From: Minwuia thermotolerans
GTDB lineage: Bacteria; Pseudomonadota; Alphaproteobacteria; Minwuiales; Minwuiaceae
Assembly: GCA_021604565.1 (NCBI GenBank)
Contig: BQJF01000017.1
Location: 1-55,908, forward strand
Length of the DNA stretch: 55,908 bases
Reading direction: 5' to 3'
Shown here piece after piece: positions 16,734 to 26,998 of this stretch. Within the stretch, counting starts at the first letter, position 1. Each line of letters starts with the position of its first letter. A program made the translations under genes and the position numbers. Under the pieces are notes generated by a model. That model had not been told where the DNA came from. It saw only the letters and a list, made by a program, of their open reading frames with translations, and made no database searches.

Positions 16734-16912
16734 CTTCTTCCCCAGGGACATTGAGCTTGGGGCCGCGCCCCGGATGGATCGCGACGTTACTACGCCAGAC
16801 AGCGCGCAGGCAAAGCCTGACACCACGGGAACAGCGTCGGAGCGACATGTCCTATACGCAACCTTAACTCCCATGGGCGTAGATGCATGGTTGATCCATG
16901 CAAGGGACGTGA

Positions 16913-18328
16913 TTGCCGGACATGCTGCAGTCGGACACCAGCGATACAGTTACCCACAATTTCTGGACGGGCGAGTTCACCGACCGGGCCATGGAATCAC
17001 GATTCCTGCAGGCCAACATCACGACCCAGCGCAGGCAAACCGTGATCCTGGGCGTGATCATCATGACCGCCTCCTGGCCGATCATCCTCTTCGACTACAT
17101 GGCCGCCGTGGCTCATCCCGACATTGTCTGGATCACGGTCACCCGTGGCCTCATCGCGATCTCTCCGGCGCTCTGGTTCATTCTCGTGCGGCTGAAGGCA
17201 TCCAGCCGCACGATGGACCACTGCCTGTTCTGGTACGCGATCTACGTTGTCTTTGACCTCGTGATGCTGACCCACCTGTTCCACGCCGACATTACCGTGA
17301 TCGCGGCGCGCGCACCGCTGTATGTCATGATCGCCAATGTGATGCTGCCCATGGCCGCGCGGCTGCGGGCGATCCTGAACCTGTTCGGCGTCGTCTTCAT
17401 CACAGCCGGTTTCTGGTTGCTGGCAGACACTGCATTCGAAACTCTGGGGTCAGTCAGCTCCATCATGGTGACAGCTCACCTGTTCGGTTTCGCAGCGGGA
17501 AGCTGGCTTGCCCGATTGCGCAGGGCCGAGTTCGCGCGCGCCTCGGAGATCGAGGCAGCAAATGCGGCACTGCGCCTCTCGCACCAGCAGATGGAGGAGG
17601 CCAATGCCGCAAAGAGTATCTTCCTGTCCAACGTCAGTCACGAACTTCGAACCCCCCTGAACGCGATCATCGGCTTTTCCGAAATGCTGGACCACAAGGT
17701 CTTCGGGCCGCTGGGCGACCAACGCTACGAAGGTTACGCCAGCGACATCAGCAAGAGCGGTCGCCTGCTGCTTGACCTGATCAACGACCTGCTGGACCTC
17801 AACAAGGTGGAGGCCGGCAAGTTCGACCTGGATGCCGAATGGACCAGCGTGCGGGAGTCCGCCGAGGATTCGATGCGCATGATCAGCATGGCAGAGCGCC
17901 TGAAGGGGGCTGATCGGATCAGGGTCGCGGACATGCCCGATATCGATGTGCTTGTCGATCTCCGGGCGCTGCAGCAGATCATCCTCAATCTGCTGACGAA
18001 CGCACTGAAATATGCCGGAGACAGCGCTCAGATCACGCTTCTTGCCGAGACCGACAACCAGGGGAACTTGCACTTCGGTGTTGCCGACACCGGCATTGGC
18101 ATGTCGGCAGCCACAGTTGCCCGCCTGTTGCACCCCTTCGAGCAGGAAGATGCAAGAATCTCCCGCAGCAAGGAAGGTTGGGGTCTGGGCCTGCCACTCG
18201 CCAACGGGCTGGCCACCGCCATGGGCGGCCACCTGTCCGTCCAGAGCACGCCCGGCGAAGGCACGCGGGCCGTGATCGTGCTGCCGAATGAACTGGTCCG
18301 TCAGCGCGGAAGAGCCGACGCCGCCTGA
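16913..18328 (+). CDS. membrane sensor histidine kinase
   Basis: A 471-residue kinase. Residues about 45-200 hold around six hydrophobic segments forming an integral-membrane sensor without a large periplasmic loop. A coiled stretch (EIEAANAALRLSHQQMEEAN) leads to the HisKA domain with phospho-acceptor His243 in SNVSHELRTPLNAI, typical of the PleC/DivJ-like alphaproteobacterial class. The ATPase domain has LLTNALKYA (N box), VADTGIGMS (G1) and WGLGLPLANGLA (G2). I take the TTG at 16913, five bases after AAGGGA; ATG 16922 is the alternative. No response regulator adjoins it, so its partner is unknown. Confidence 0.92.
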   Translation: MPDMLQSDTSDTVTHNFWTGEFTDRAMESRFLQANITTQRRQTVILGVIIMTASWPIILFDYMAAVAHPDIVWITVTRGLIAISPALWFILVRLKASSRTMDHCLFWYAIYVVFDLVMLTHLFHADITVIAARAPLYVMIANVMLPMAARLRAILNLFGVVFITAGFWLLADTAFETLGSVSSIMVTAHLFGFAAGSWLARLRRAEFARASEIEAANAALRLSHQQMEEANAAKSIFLSNVSHELRTPLNAIIGFSEMLDHKVFGPLGDQRYEGYASDISKSGRLLLDLINDLLDLNKVEAGKFDLDAEWTSVRESAEDSMRMISMAERLKGADRIRVADMPDIDVLVDLRALQQIILNLLTNALKYAGDSAQITLLAETDNQGNLHFGVADTGIGMSAATVARLLHPFEQEDARISRSKEGWGLGLPLANGLATAMGGHLSVQSTPGEGTRAVIVLPNELVRQRGRADAA

Positions 18329-18342
18329 TACCGATCCGACGG

Positions 18343-20013
<1,671 letters not shown>

Positions 20014-20198
20014 GGCCTCGCCAATCTGGGGCAGCGGTGGCGCGGCGACAAGCTGACGGAGCCACGAAGCCTGCATCGACTGCGTGGTATCGCGGTGCAG
20101 CACGTATTGGCAATCATTGGTGCACCTCAGTCGAAGCATGCCCGGCCAGCATGCCCGTAAGCTTTCACCCACAAGCACATGAACGGATGGAGAGCACC

Positions 20199-22274
20199 TT
20201 GGCCTATCGCATTTCCGTGGATACCGGAGGAACCTTCACCGACGTGGTCGTGACCGACGCGCAGGGCCGGATGACCATCGGCAAGGCGTTGACGACCCGT
20301 GACCGGATCTCCGTCGGCATGAAGGAAGCAATCTCGGCAGCCGCAGCCGAGCTTGGGATCACCTTTGGTGAACTGCTGGCTCAGGCCGATCTGCTGATCT
20401 ATGGCACCACGCGGGCGACCAATGCCATTGTCACCAAGACCGTGGCCAAGACCGCCTTTGTCACCACGGAGGGGTTTCCCGATATCCTGCTGCTGAAGGA
20501 AGGCGGCAAGTTCAATCCGCATGACTTCACGGAGGAATATCCCGACCCCTACATCCCGCGCCGCCACACGTTCGAGATGTCGGAGCGGATCGGCGCGCAG
20601 GGTCAGGTGACGACCCCGCTCAACGAGGCAAAGGCCCGCGCCACGCTGGAAACCATCCGGGACCGGGGGTTCGAGGCGATTGCCGTCTGCCTGATCTGGT
20701 CAATCGCCAACCCGGAGCACGAGCTTGCCATCGGCGCGATGATCCAGGAGATCATGCCCGACGTCCCGTTCACGCTGTCGCATGAGCTGATTCCCATCGT
20801 CCGCGAGTACCGCCGCGCCTCCGCCACCGCCATCGACGCCTCCCTGAAACCGCTGATGCAGTCACACCTGCGCGGGCTGGAGCAGGACATGCGCGAAGCA
20901 GGCTATGCGGGGGAAATCCTGGTCAGCACCACGGCGGGTGGCTGCAACCATGTCGAGGCACTGGTGCAGAAGCCGATCTATACCATCGGCTCCGGCCCGG
21001 CGATGGCACCGATCGCAGGGCTCACCTTCTCCCAGGCCGAGGCCATGGGCGACAATGTGATCATCTGCGACACGGGCGGCACCACCTTCGATGTCGGGCT
21101 GGTGCGTGACGGTCGCCTGACCTTCAGCCGCGATACCTGGCTGGGTGGCCTGTATACGGGCGACCTGCTTGGTGTTTCATCGGTCGACATGCGCTCCATC
21201 GGTGCCGGTGGCGGCTCCATCGCCTGGGTCGACGAGGGCGGGTTGATGCGGGTCGGACCACAGTCGGCGGGTGCCGACCCGGGTCCCGCCTGCTATGGCA
21301 ACGGTGGCGAGGATCCGACGGTGTCCGACGCAGCAGTGGTGCTTGGATACTTCGATCCGGATTACTTTCTCGGTGGCCGCATGACACTTGACGTGGACGC
21401 CGCGCGGCGCGCCGTGAAGCGGGTGGCGGACCAGGCCGGGTACACGGTCGAGGAAACCGCGTTCCGCATCATGGGACTGGCCAGCGACCTGATGATGCGC
21501 GCCATCAGCGACATCACCATCAACGAAGGCTTCAATCCCCGCGAGAGCACCATTGTCGCGGGCGGCGGTGCGGCGGGGGTCAACATCATGACCATTGCCA
21601 GCGAACTTGGCTGCAACCGGGTGATCCTGCCCAAGGTCGCCTCGGCCCTGTCAGCAGCAGGCATGCAGTTCGCCGATATCGTGGCGGAGGAGGCGACGAG
21701 CCTCGTCACCCTGTCCAACCGCTTCGACATGGCGGCCGTCAATGCGACACTGGAGGATCTGGAGGAACGGCTGGAAGCGTTCCGGCGCACCCTGCCCGGC
21801 GGCGGTGACCGTTACCGTCTGGAGCACGTGGCGGAGGCCCGGTACCTGGCGCAGGTCTGGGAACTGGACACGCCCATCGGAACGTCACGCTTCAACTCCC
21901 AGCAGGATCTCGACAATTTCGTCGAGGCCTTCCACCAAGTACATGAGCGGGTCTTCGCCGTGCGTGACGAAGGCAGCCCCGTGGAGGTCGTGACCTGGAA
22001 GGTCCGGCTGGTAGTGCAGATCTCGGAACCTCCGGTCATTGCCGGAGCCATCGACAGCACCACGGAGGCCGGGAAGCCCACCGTCAGCCGCCAGTGCTAT
22101 TTCGGTGATGCAACCCCGGTGACCACCCCGATCTACAAGGCATCGGACATCGAACCCGGCAACCGCATCAGCGGCCCTGCGATCATCGAGGAGCCGACAA
22201 CGACGCTTGTCGTCTATCCTGGCATGTCCGCAACCGTCAGCGCGGCTGGCAACTATCGTCTCGACGTGGCCTGA
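20199..22274 (+). CDS. hyuA: hydantoinase/oxoprolinase family protein, subunit A
   Basis: A 691-residue ATP-binding subunit of the ATP-dependent amidohydrolase/carboxylase family (N-methylhydantoinase, 5-oxoprolinase, acetone/acetophenone carboxylase). The phosphate-1 motif ISVDTGGTFTDVVV opens the protein; later come YGTTRATNAIV, the second phosphate loop CDTGGTTFDVGLV and GGGAAGVN. The TTG at 20199 is preferred because GGAGAG sits 4 bp upstream and the ATPase motif begins at residue 3; the ATG at 20187 has no ribosome site. It pairs with the downstream B subunit 14 bp away. Sequence alone does not separate hydantoin, oxoproline and ketone substrates. Confidence 0.92.
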   Translation: MAYRISVDTGGTFTDVVVTDAQGRMTIGKALTTRDRISVGMKEAISAAAAELGITFGELLAQADLLIYGTTRATNAIVTKTVAKTAFVTTEGFPDILLLKEGGKFNPHDFTEEYPDPYIPRRHTFEMSERIGAQGQVTTPLNEAKARATLETIRDRGFEAIAVCLIWSIANPEHELAIGAMIQEIMPDVPFTLSHELIPIVREYRRASATAIDASLKPLMQSHLRGLEQDMREAGYAGEILVSTTAGGCNHVEALVQKPIYTIGSGPAMAPIAGLTFSQAEAMGDNVIICDTGGTTFDVGLVRDGRLTFSRDTWLGGLYTGDLLGVSSVDMRSIGAGGGSIAWVDEGGLMRVGPQSAGADPGPACYGNGGEDPTVSDAAVVLGYFDPDYFLGGRMTLDVDAARRAVKRVADQAGYTVEETAFRIMGLASDLMMRAISDITINEGFNPRESTIVAGGGAAGVNIMTIASELGCNRVILPKVASALSAAGMQFADIVAEEATSLVTLSNRFDMAAVNATLEDLEERLEAFRRTLPGGGDRYRLEHVAEARYLAQVWELDTPIGTSRFNSQQDLDNFVEAFHQVHERVFAVRDEGSPVEVVTWKVRLVVQISEPPVIAGAIDSTTEAGKPTVSRQCYFGDATPVTTPIYKASDIEPGNRISGPAIIEEPTTTLVVYPGMSATVSAAGNYRLDVA

Positions 22275-22288
22275 AAGGAGTCCCTCCC

Positions 22289-24079
22289 ATGACTGAAGCC
22301 AAGAACGAGAAATTCGATTCCTACATGACCGCGATCATCGCCAACCGCGTTGACGGCATCATCCGGGAAATGACCAACACCCTGCTGCGAGCGGCACGAT
22401 CCGCGGTGATCAACAGCGCGCGGGATTTCAGTTGCTCCATCTGCACCGGCGACAACAAGTTGCTGGCGGCGGCGGAGGGGCTGCCGATCCACATCTTCGG
22501 CAGCCACATGCAGTCCAAGGCCATGACCGACTTCAACGATGATATCCGGGAAGGCGACTGCTACCTGCACAACGACCCCTATTCGGGCAATACCCATGCC
22601 GCCGACCATACCTTCCTGGTACCCGTGTTCTTCGAAGGGGAACATCTGTTCACCGCTGTCGCCAAGGCGCATCAGGCCGACATCGGCAATTCGCTGCCCA
22701 CCACCTACATGGCCGGCGCCAAGGACCAGTACGAGGAAGGCGCCCTGATCTTCCCCGCTGTCCGCATTCAGCGCGATTATACCAACATCGAGGACGTGGT
22801 GCGCATGTGCCGTTCACGGATCCGGGTGCCGGGGCAATGGTATGGCGATTACCTGGCCGGGATCGGTTCCGCCCGCATCGGCGAACGCCGCCTGAAGGAG
22901 CTTTGCGAGAAGTACGGCAAGGACACCATCAAGGCCTTCATCCGCGACTGGTTCGACTATTCGGAGGAACGGATGGCCCAGGCCATCGCCAAGCTGCCGA
23001 AATCGACCCTGAAGAATTCCGGTGCGCATGACCCCTACGGCGATCTGCTGCCGGAGGGGATTCCGCTGAACGTCGAGGTCCGGATCGATCCCGACGACCG
23101 CATGATCGACGTGGACCTGACCGACAATATCGACAATGTCGACTGCGGACTGAACGAGAGCGAGGCCTGTGCCTCCGCCTCCACCATCGCCGGGGTCTTC
23201 AATTCGCTGGACCCGACGGTGCCACGCAACTCCGGTTCCTTCCGCCGCATACGGCTGCACCTGAAGGACGGGGCCATCGCCGGACGCCCGAAGTTCCCGC
23301 ACAGTTGTTCCGTTTCCACCACCAATGTCGCCGACCGGCTGATCAACATCGTGCAGTCGGCCTTCGCGGAGATCGGTGACGGCTGGGGCCTGGCGGAGGG
23401 CGGTGTCGGCATGGGGGCCGGTTTCGCGGTTGTGTCGGGCAAGGATGACCGGGCGGAGGACGAGCCCTATGTGAACCAGTTGATCATCGCCAGTTCCGGC
23501 GGCCCGGCCAGTCCGGTGGCGGATGGCTGGATCACCTATGGCATCCCGGTCGTGGCCGGGTTGATGTACCGCGACTCCGTGGAGATCGACGAACTGAAGC
23601 ATCCGCTGCAGTTCCAGTACCTGCGCATCGTCACCGGCAGTGGCGGGGCGGGGCGGCTGCGCGGGGCACCTGCCATGGAGATCTCCTACGGCCCGACGGA
23701 GCTGCCGATGGATGTGCTCTGGCCCTGTGACGGCACCGTCTATGCCCCGAAGGGTGTCCGGGGCGGGGATGCCGGTTCCGCCTGCCAGCACTTCAAGGTC
23801 AGCGCCAACGGGCTGGAAGAGGAACTGCCCAGCATCGTCGAGGTCCAGTTGAAGAAGGGCGAGCGGGTGCGGGGCAATCATTCCGGTGGCGGCGGCTACG
23901 GTAGCCCGCTCGACCGCGACCCGCGCAAGGTACTGAAGGACGTGCTGGAACGCTACGAAACCCCCGACCGGGCGCGCGATGTCTATGGCGTCGTGCTGAC
24001 CGGTTCAGGCGACGCGGAGACGCTGGCGCTCGACGTTGCCGCCACCGAGAAACTGCGGGCTGAGCGCACCGCCGCGTGA
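22289..24079 (+). CDS. hyuB: hydantoinase B/oxoprolinase family protein
   Basis: A 596-residue catalytic partner of the A subunit. Family hallmarks are the N-terminal RVDGIIREMTNTLLRAARSA, INSARDFSCSICTGD, the metal/active-site region CYLHNDPYSGNTHAADHTF, and the C-terminal GGGGYGSPLDRDP. AAAGGAG precedes the ATG. With HyuA it would use ATP to activate and open a cyclic amide or to carboxylate a ketone. No third small subunit (as in acetone carboxylase) is present, favouring the hydantoinase/oxoprolinase type. Confidence 0.93.
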   Translation: MTEAKNEKFDSYMTAIIANRVDGIIREMTNTLLRAARSAVINSARDFSCSICTGDNKLLAAAEGLPIHIFGSHMQSKAMTDFNDDIREGDCYLHNDPYSGNTHAADHTFLVPVFFEGEHLFTAVAKAHQADIGNSLPTTYMAGAKDQYEEGALIFPAVRIQRDYTNIEDVVRMCRSRIRVPGQWYGDYLAGIGSARIGERRLKELCEKYGKDTIKAFIRDWFDYSEERMAQAIAKLPKSTLKNSGAHDPYGDLLPEGIPLNVEVRIDPDDRMIDVDLTDNIDNVDCGLNESEACASASTIAGVFNSLDPTVPRNSGSFRRIRLHLKDGAIAGRPKFPHSCSVSTTNVADRLINIVQSAFAEIGDGWGLAEGGVGMGAGFAVVSGKDDRAEDEPYVNQLIIASSGGPASPVADGWITYGIPVVAGLMYRDSVEIDELKHPLQFQYLRIVTGSGGAGRLRGAPAMEISYGPTELPMDVLWPCDGTVYAPKGVRGGDAGSACQHFKVSANGLEEELPSIVEVQLKKGERVRGNHSGGGGYGSPLDRDPRKVLKDVLERYETPDRARDVYGVVLTGSGDAETLALDVAATEKLRAERTAA

Positions 24080-24114
24080 CGTGAAACCGTCACAGTCCGC
24101 GACGAACGAACGCC

Positions 24115-24137
24115 CCTTCCCCCTCGACGGGGGAAGG
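24115..24137. repeat. CCTTCCCCC/GGGGGAAGG palindrome between convergent genes
   Basis: Nine-base perfect arms (24115-24123 and 24129-24137) flank TCGAC, followed by GGTCGGGATGGGGGTG. This resembles a dispersed intergenic palindrome common in GC-rich proteobacteria, placed between hyuB and the M24 gene, where it may end transcription from both sides. Confidence 0.75.
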
Positions 24138-24177
24138 TCGGGATGGGGGTGAATCGACGAAGCCGAACGCTGACCTC

Positions 24178-25341
24178 CTACCGACCATGCCCCGCGATGA
24201 TGATCTCGCGCGGGTAGTCGGTCAGGTAGTCGCAACCGTCCGCCGTCACCACGATGGAGTCGCCGATGCGCCCGCCAAGGCTGCCGTCCAGGCTGATCCC
24301 GCCGTCAACGGCGAAGGTCATGCCCGGTTGCAGGATGGTGGTGTCCCCGGCCTTCAGTTCCGGTGCCTCCAGATACGACATGCCGATGGAGCGACCGGTG
24401 CGGTAGCCGGTGACATAGCCACGCTCGCGGTAGACGGCGTTGGCGGCCTCGGCCACGGACTCCGCCGTCACGCCAGGGCGGATCGCGGCGATTGCCGCCT
24501 GCTGTGCGTCGATGGCGACCTGCTGCACGCGGGCGGCATCATCGGACACCTCATCGACAAAGAACATGCGGTCGAAGCCGAGCTTGTAGAGCTTGAACTG
24601 CGCCATGTTGCAGAAGCAGAAATAGACCGGATCGCCCACCGCCAGCGGTTTCACGCTGGCTCGGCGATGCACCATCGAGGTGTCGCGGCCCGACTGCATG
24701 ACCTGCAGATTGTGGATCATGGGGGAGACGAAGGCCTCCCACCCTCGCGCGGTCAGGAACCCGGCGGCCTTCCGCGTCCCGGCATTGATGACGGCCAGCG
24801 CGGCCTCGTACTCCGGCGCGCCTGCGGCCAGCGCTCCCTCCGCTGCCGCCATCATCGCCCCAGCGATCTCCCCCGCCTGGCGCATGACGCCGATTTCCTC
24901 CGCAGACTTGATCATCCGCATCGGTCCCAGCACCGGTGCAATATCGGTCAGACGGGTGTCTGGCAGACTGCTGTCGAACCAGTTGCGCACGATGGCAGGC
25001 AGGGTCGCGGCCTCCACCGCAACCGCCCTGTGCCGTTCCCCCAGCACCCGCGCCAGCACTGTCTCCCAGCGATTGGCGCCTGCGTCTTCCCAGGTCTCGA
25101 TCCGGCTGACCCAGGTCATGGCGCCCACCATCTCGCTTTCCATCAGCGGGGTGAGAACAGTCGGCTCCTCATCCGGGCGGATGATCAGGAACGTCGGGCG
25201 ACCGAACTCCACCGAGAGGTAACCCCAGAACCCGGCCAGCCAGGCAATCGAGCTTTCGTCGGTCAGGACGGCGACTTCGATCCCTTCCTCCCGCATCCGC
25301 TGCTGAAACGCGGTTGTCCGTTGGCATGCCTGCTCCAGCAT
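24178..25341 (-). CDS. M24-fold (creatinase/DoeA-like) hydrolase lacking metal ligands
   Basis: A 387-residue two-domain pita-bread protein: an N-terminal creatinase-type domain (to about 130) and an M24 C-terminal domain. The five metal ligands of aminopeptidase P appear lost: the Asp region reads FCFCNMAQFKLYKLGFDRMF, the GHG motif reads GRSIG, the EPG motif reads VDGG, and RIED reads RIGD. The His in DTSMVHRRA, equivalent to the creatinase catalytic His, is kept. This matches metal-independent C-N hydrolases such as creatinase and ectoine hydrolase (DoeA/EutD). It is convergent with hyuB and divergent from an EutA-like gene, supporting a role in cyclic amide breakdown. Confidence 0.85.
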   Translation of the reverse strand: MLEQACQRTTAFQQRMREEGIEVAVLTDESSIAWLAGFWGYLSVEFGRPTFLIIRPDEEPTVLTPLMESEMVGAMTWVSRIETWEDAGANRWETVLARVLGERHRAVAVEAATLPAIVRNWFDSSLPDTRLTDIAPVLGPMRMIKSAEEIGVMRQAGEIAGAMMAAAEGALAAGAPEYEAALAVINAGTRKAAGFLTARGWEAFVSPMIHNLQVMQSGRDTSMVHRRASVKPLAVGDPVYFCFCNMAQFKLYKLGFDRMFFVDEVSDDAARVQQVAIDAQQAAIAAIRPGVTAESVAEAANAVYRERGYVTGYRTGRSIGMSYLEAPELKAGDTTILQPGMTFAVDGGISLDGSLGGRIGDSIVVTADGCDYLTDYPREIIIAGHGR

Positions 25342-25463
25342 CGCTGCACCTCCCTCTGACCTGTCGCCTCATCGGCCTTCCGCCGACACCGGCAGTCGCA
25401 TTCGGAACTGGCACGGCGTTCAGACCCATGGAACTCTTGCGGCAGGTTGGGAGAGCGATATCG

Positions 25464-26222
25464 ATGAGGCAATATCCATCAGCGACACGGAATGTCCGGT
25501 TCGACACCGGCAGTCACCACCGGGCCAAGATCGGTTTCGTGCTGCTGGCGACCGAACAGACGATCGAAGGTGACATGATGCGCCATGCACCTGACGGCGT
25601 CGGCATGCACTTCACCCGCGCCGCCATCCCCGACTCCATAACCAGTACCACCCTGGCGGCGCAGGCCGACTTGCTGGCCTATGCAGCCGCAACCCTGTTG
25701 CCGGACGGATCACTGGATGTCATCAGCTACGCCTGCACCTCAGGTAGTCTGGTGATCGGGGAGGACAGGGTTTTCGCCGAACTGAACCGTGGTGCACCGA
25801 ACGCGAAGGCAACTTCCCTGATCACCGGCGTCATCCGTGCCCTGCGGGCCGTTCAGGCTAGACGGATCGTCGTCGCGACACCCTACCTCGACGAGATCAA
25901 TCACCGGGAAGCCGAATATCTGGAGCGGGCAGGCTTCGAGGTGATCGACATCCAGGGTCTGAACCTGGAGAAGGACAGCGACATGATCCGGGTCGCCCCC
26001 GACTACATCCAGGAGTTTGCACTGTCCCTCGACCACCCCGACGCGGATGCGATCTTCGTCTCCTGCGGCGCGCTGCGAACGCTGGACGTCGTGCAACAGT
26101 TGGAGGAGAAGGCCGACAAGCCGGTCATCGCCAGCAATCAGGCAATGCTGTGGGACACCCTGCGGCTGGGCGGGGTCAGTGACCGGCTGCAGGGGCTGGG
26201 TCGCCTGCTGCATCTGCCATGA
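25464..26222 (+). CDS. maleate isomerase / EutA-like Asp/Glu racemase family protein
   Basis: A 252-residue two-domain protein of the Asp/Glu racemase superfamily. Both catalytic cysteines are present: Cys91 in ISYACTSGS and Cys201 in FVSCGALRT. The overall pattern (IGFVLLATEQTIEGD, YLERAGFEVIDIQGL, VIASNQAMLWDTLRLGG) is that of maleate cis-trans isomerases and of EutA from ectoine-utilisation loci. Start at 25464 follows GGGAGAG; upstream in-frame ATGs lack one. Its stop overlaps the next gene by ATGA. Next to an M24 DoeA-like gene, an EutA-like job is plausible. Confidence 0.85.
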   Translation: MRQYPSATRNVRFDTGSHHRAKIGFVLLATEQTIEGDMMRHAPDGVGMHFTRAAIPDSITSTTLAAQADLLAYAAATLLPDGSLDVISYACTSGSLVIGEDRVFAELNRGAPNAKATSLITGVIRALRAVQARRIVVATPYLDEINHREAEYLERAGFEVIDIQGLNLEKDSDMIRVAPDYIQEFALSLDHPDADAIFVSCGALRTLDVVQQLEEKADKPVIASNQAMLWDTLRLGGVSDRLQGLGRLLHLP

Positions 26223-26992
26223 AGGTTGCGGTGTTCCAGTGCGACCTTGCCGGTGCCGACTCGAAGACCCGGCTGGCAAGGCTGCATCACGTGATGCAAC
26301 AGGCGGATGCCGATCTGCTGCTCTGCCCGGAACTCTTCATGTCCGGCTATCACATCGGCGACCGCATAACGGAACTGGCGGAGAGCTCGACCGGTCCCTT
26401 CGCCAAGAGGGTGGCCGAGATCGCAAGAACGACCGGCACAGCAGTCGCCTTTGGCTACCCGGAAGCCGCGGACGGCCTGATCTACAACAGTGCGCTCTGC
26501 ATCGGACGCGATGGTGAGATGCTGGCAAATCACCGCAAGCTCGTCATCCCTCCGGGACCGGAGATCGGTCATTTCGCAGCGGGCGACAGTCTGACCCTGT
26601 TCGACCTCGACGGTATCCGGTTCGCCCTGCTGATCTGCTACGACATCGAATTTCCGGAGGCTGCACGTGCGGCTTCTGCGGCGGGCGCGGAAGTGATCCT
26701 GGCCCCCACCGCCCTTGCCGCGCAATGGTCGGTCGTTGCCGAACGGGTCATTCCGGCACGCGCTTTCGAGAACGGCAGCCACATTGTCTATGCCAATCAC
26801 GCCGGAACGGAGAATGGGCTGGAATACGCCGGATCAAGCGTGATTCTTGACCCGATAGGGGGTGATCAGGCCCGCGCAGACACATCAGAGACTGTAATCA
26901 CTGCGATTATTGATCGTGATCAGGTCCACCGCGCACGTGCCAGATTGCCCTATCTGCGGGATGCGGCGGCCCTGCGGGATCGGCTGATCTGA
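26219..26992 (+). CDS. carbon-nitrogen (nitrilase-family) hydrolase
   Basis: A 257-residue nitrilase-superfamily amidase. The catalytic triad is Glu38 (LLCPELFMSGY), Lys107 (NHRKLVIPP) and Cys140 (ALLICYDIEFPE). It would hydrolyse a non-peptide C-N bond, releasing ammonia; N-carbamoyl amino acid, omega-amide and carbamoylputrescine amidases all share this pattern. It is translationally coupled to the maleate-isomerase-like gene (4-bp overlap). In a locus with HyuA/HyuB, an N-carbamoyl or N-acyl amide product is an attractive substrate, by inference. Confidence 0.9.
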   Translation: MKVAVFQCDLAGADSKTRLARLHHVMQQADADLLLCPELFMSGYHIGDRITELAESSTGPFAKRVAEIARTTGTAVAFGYPEAADGLIYNSALCIGRDGEMLANHRKLVIPPGPEIGHFAAGDSLTLFDLDGIRFALLICYDIEFPEAARAASAAGAEVILAPTALAAQWSVVAERVIPARAFENGSHIVYANHAGTENGLEYAGSSVILDPIGGDQARADTSETVITAIIDRDQVHRARARLPYLRDAAALRDRLI

Positions 26993-26998
26993 ACCGGG

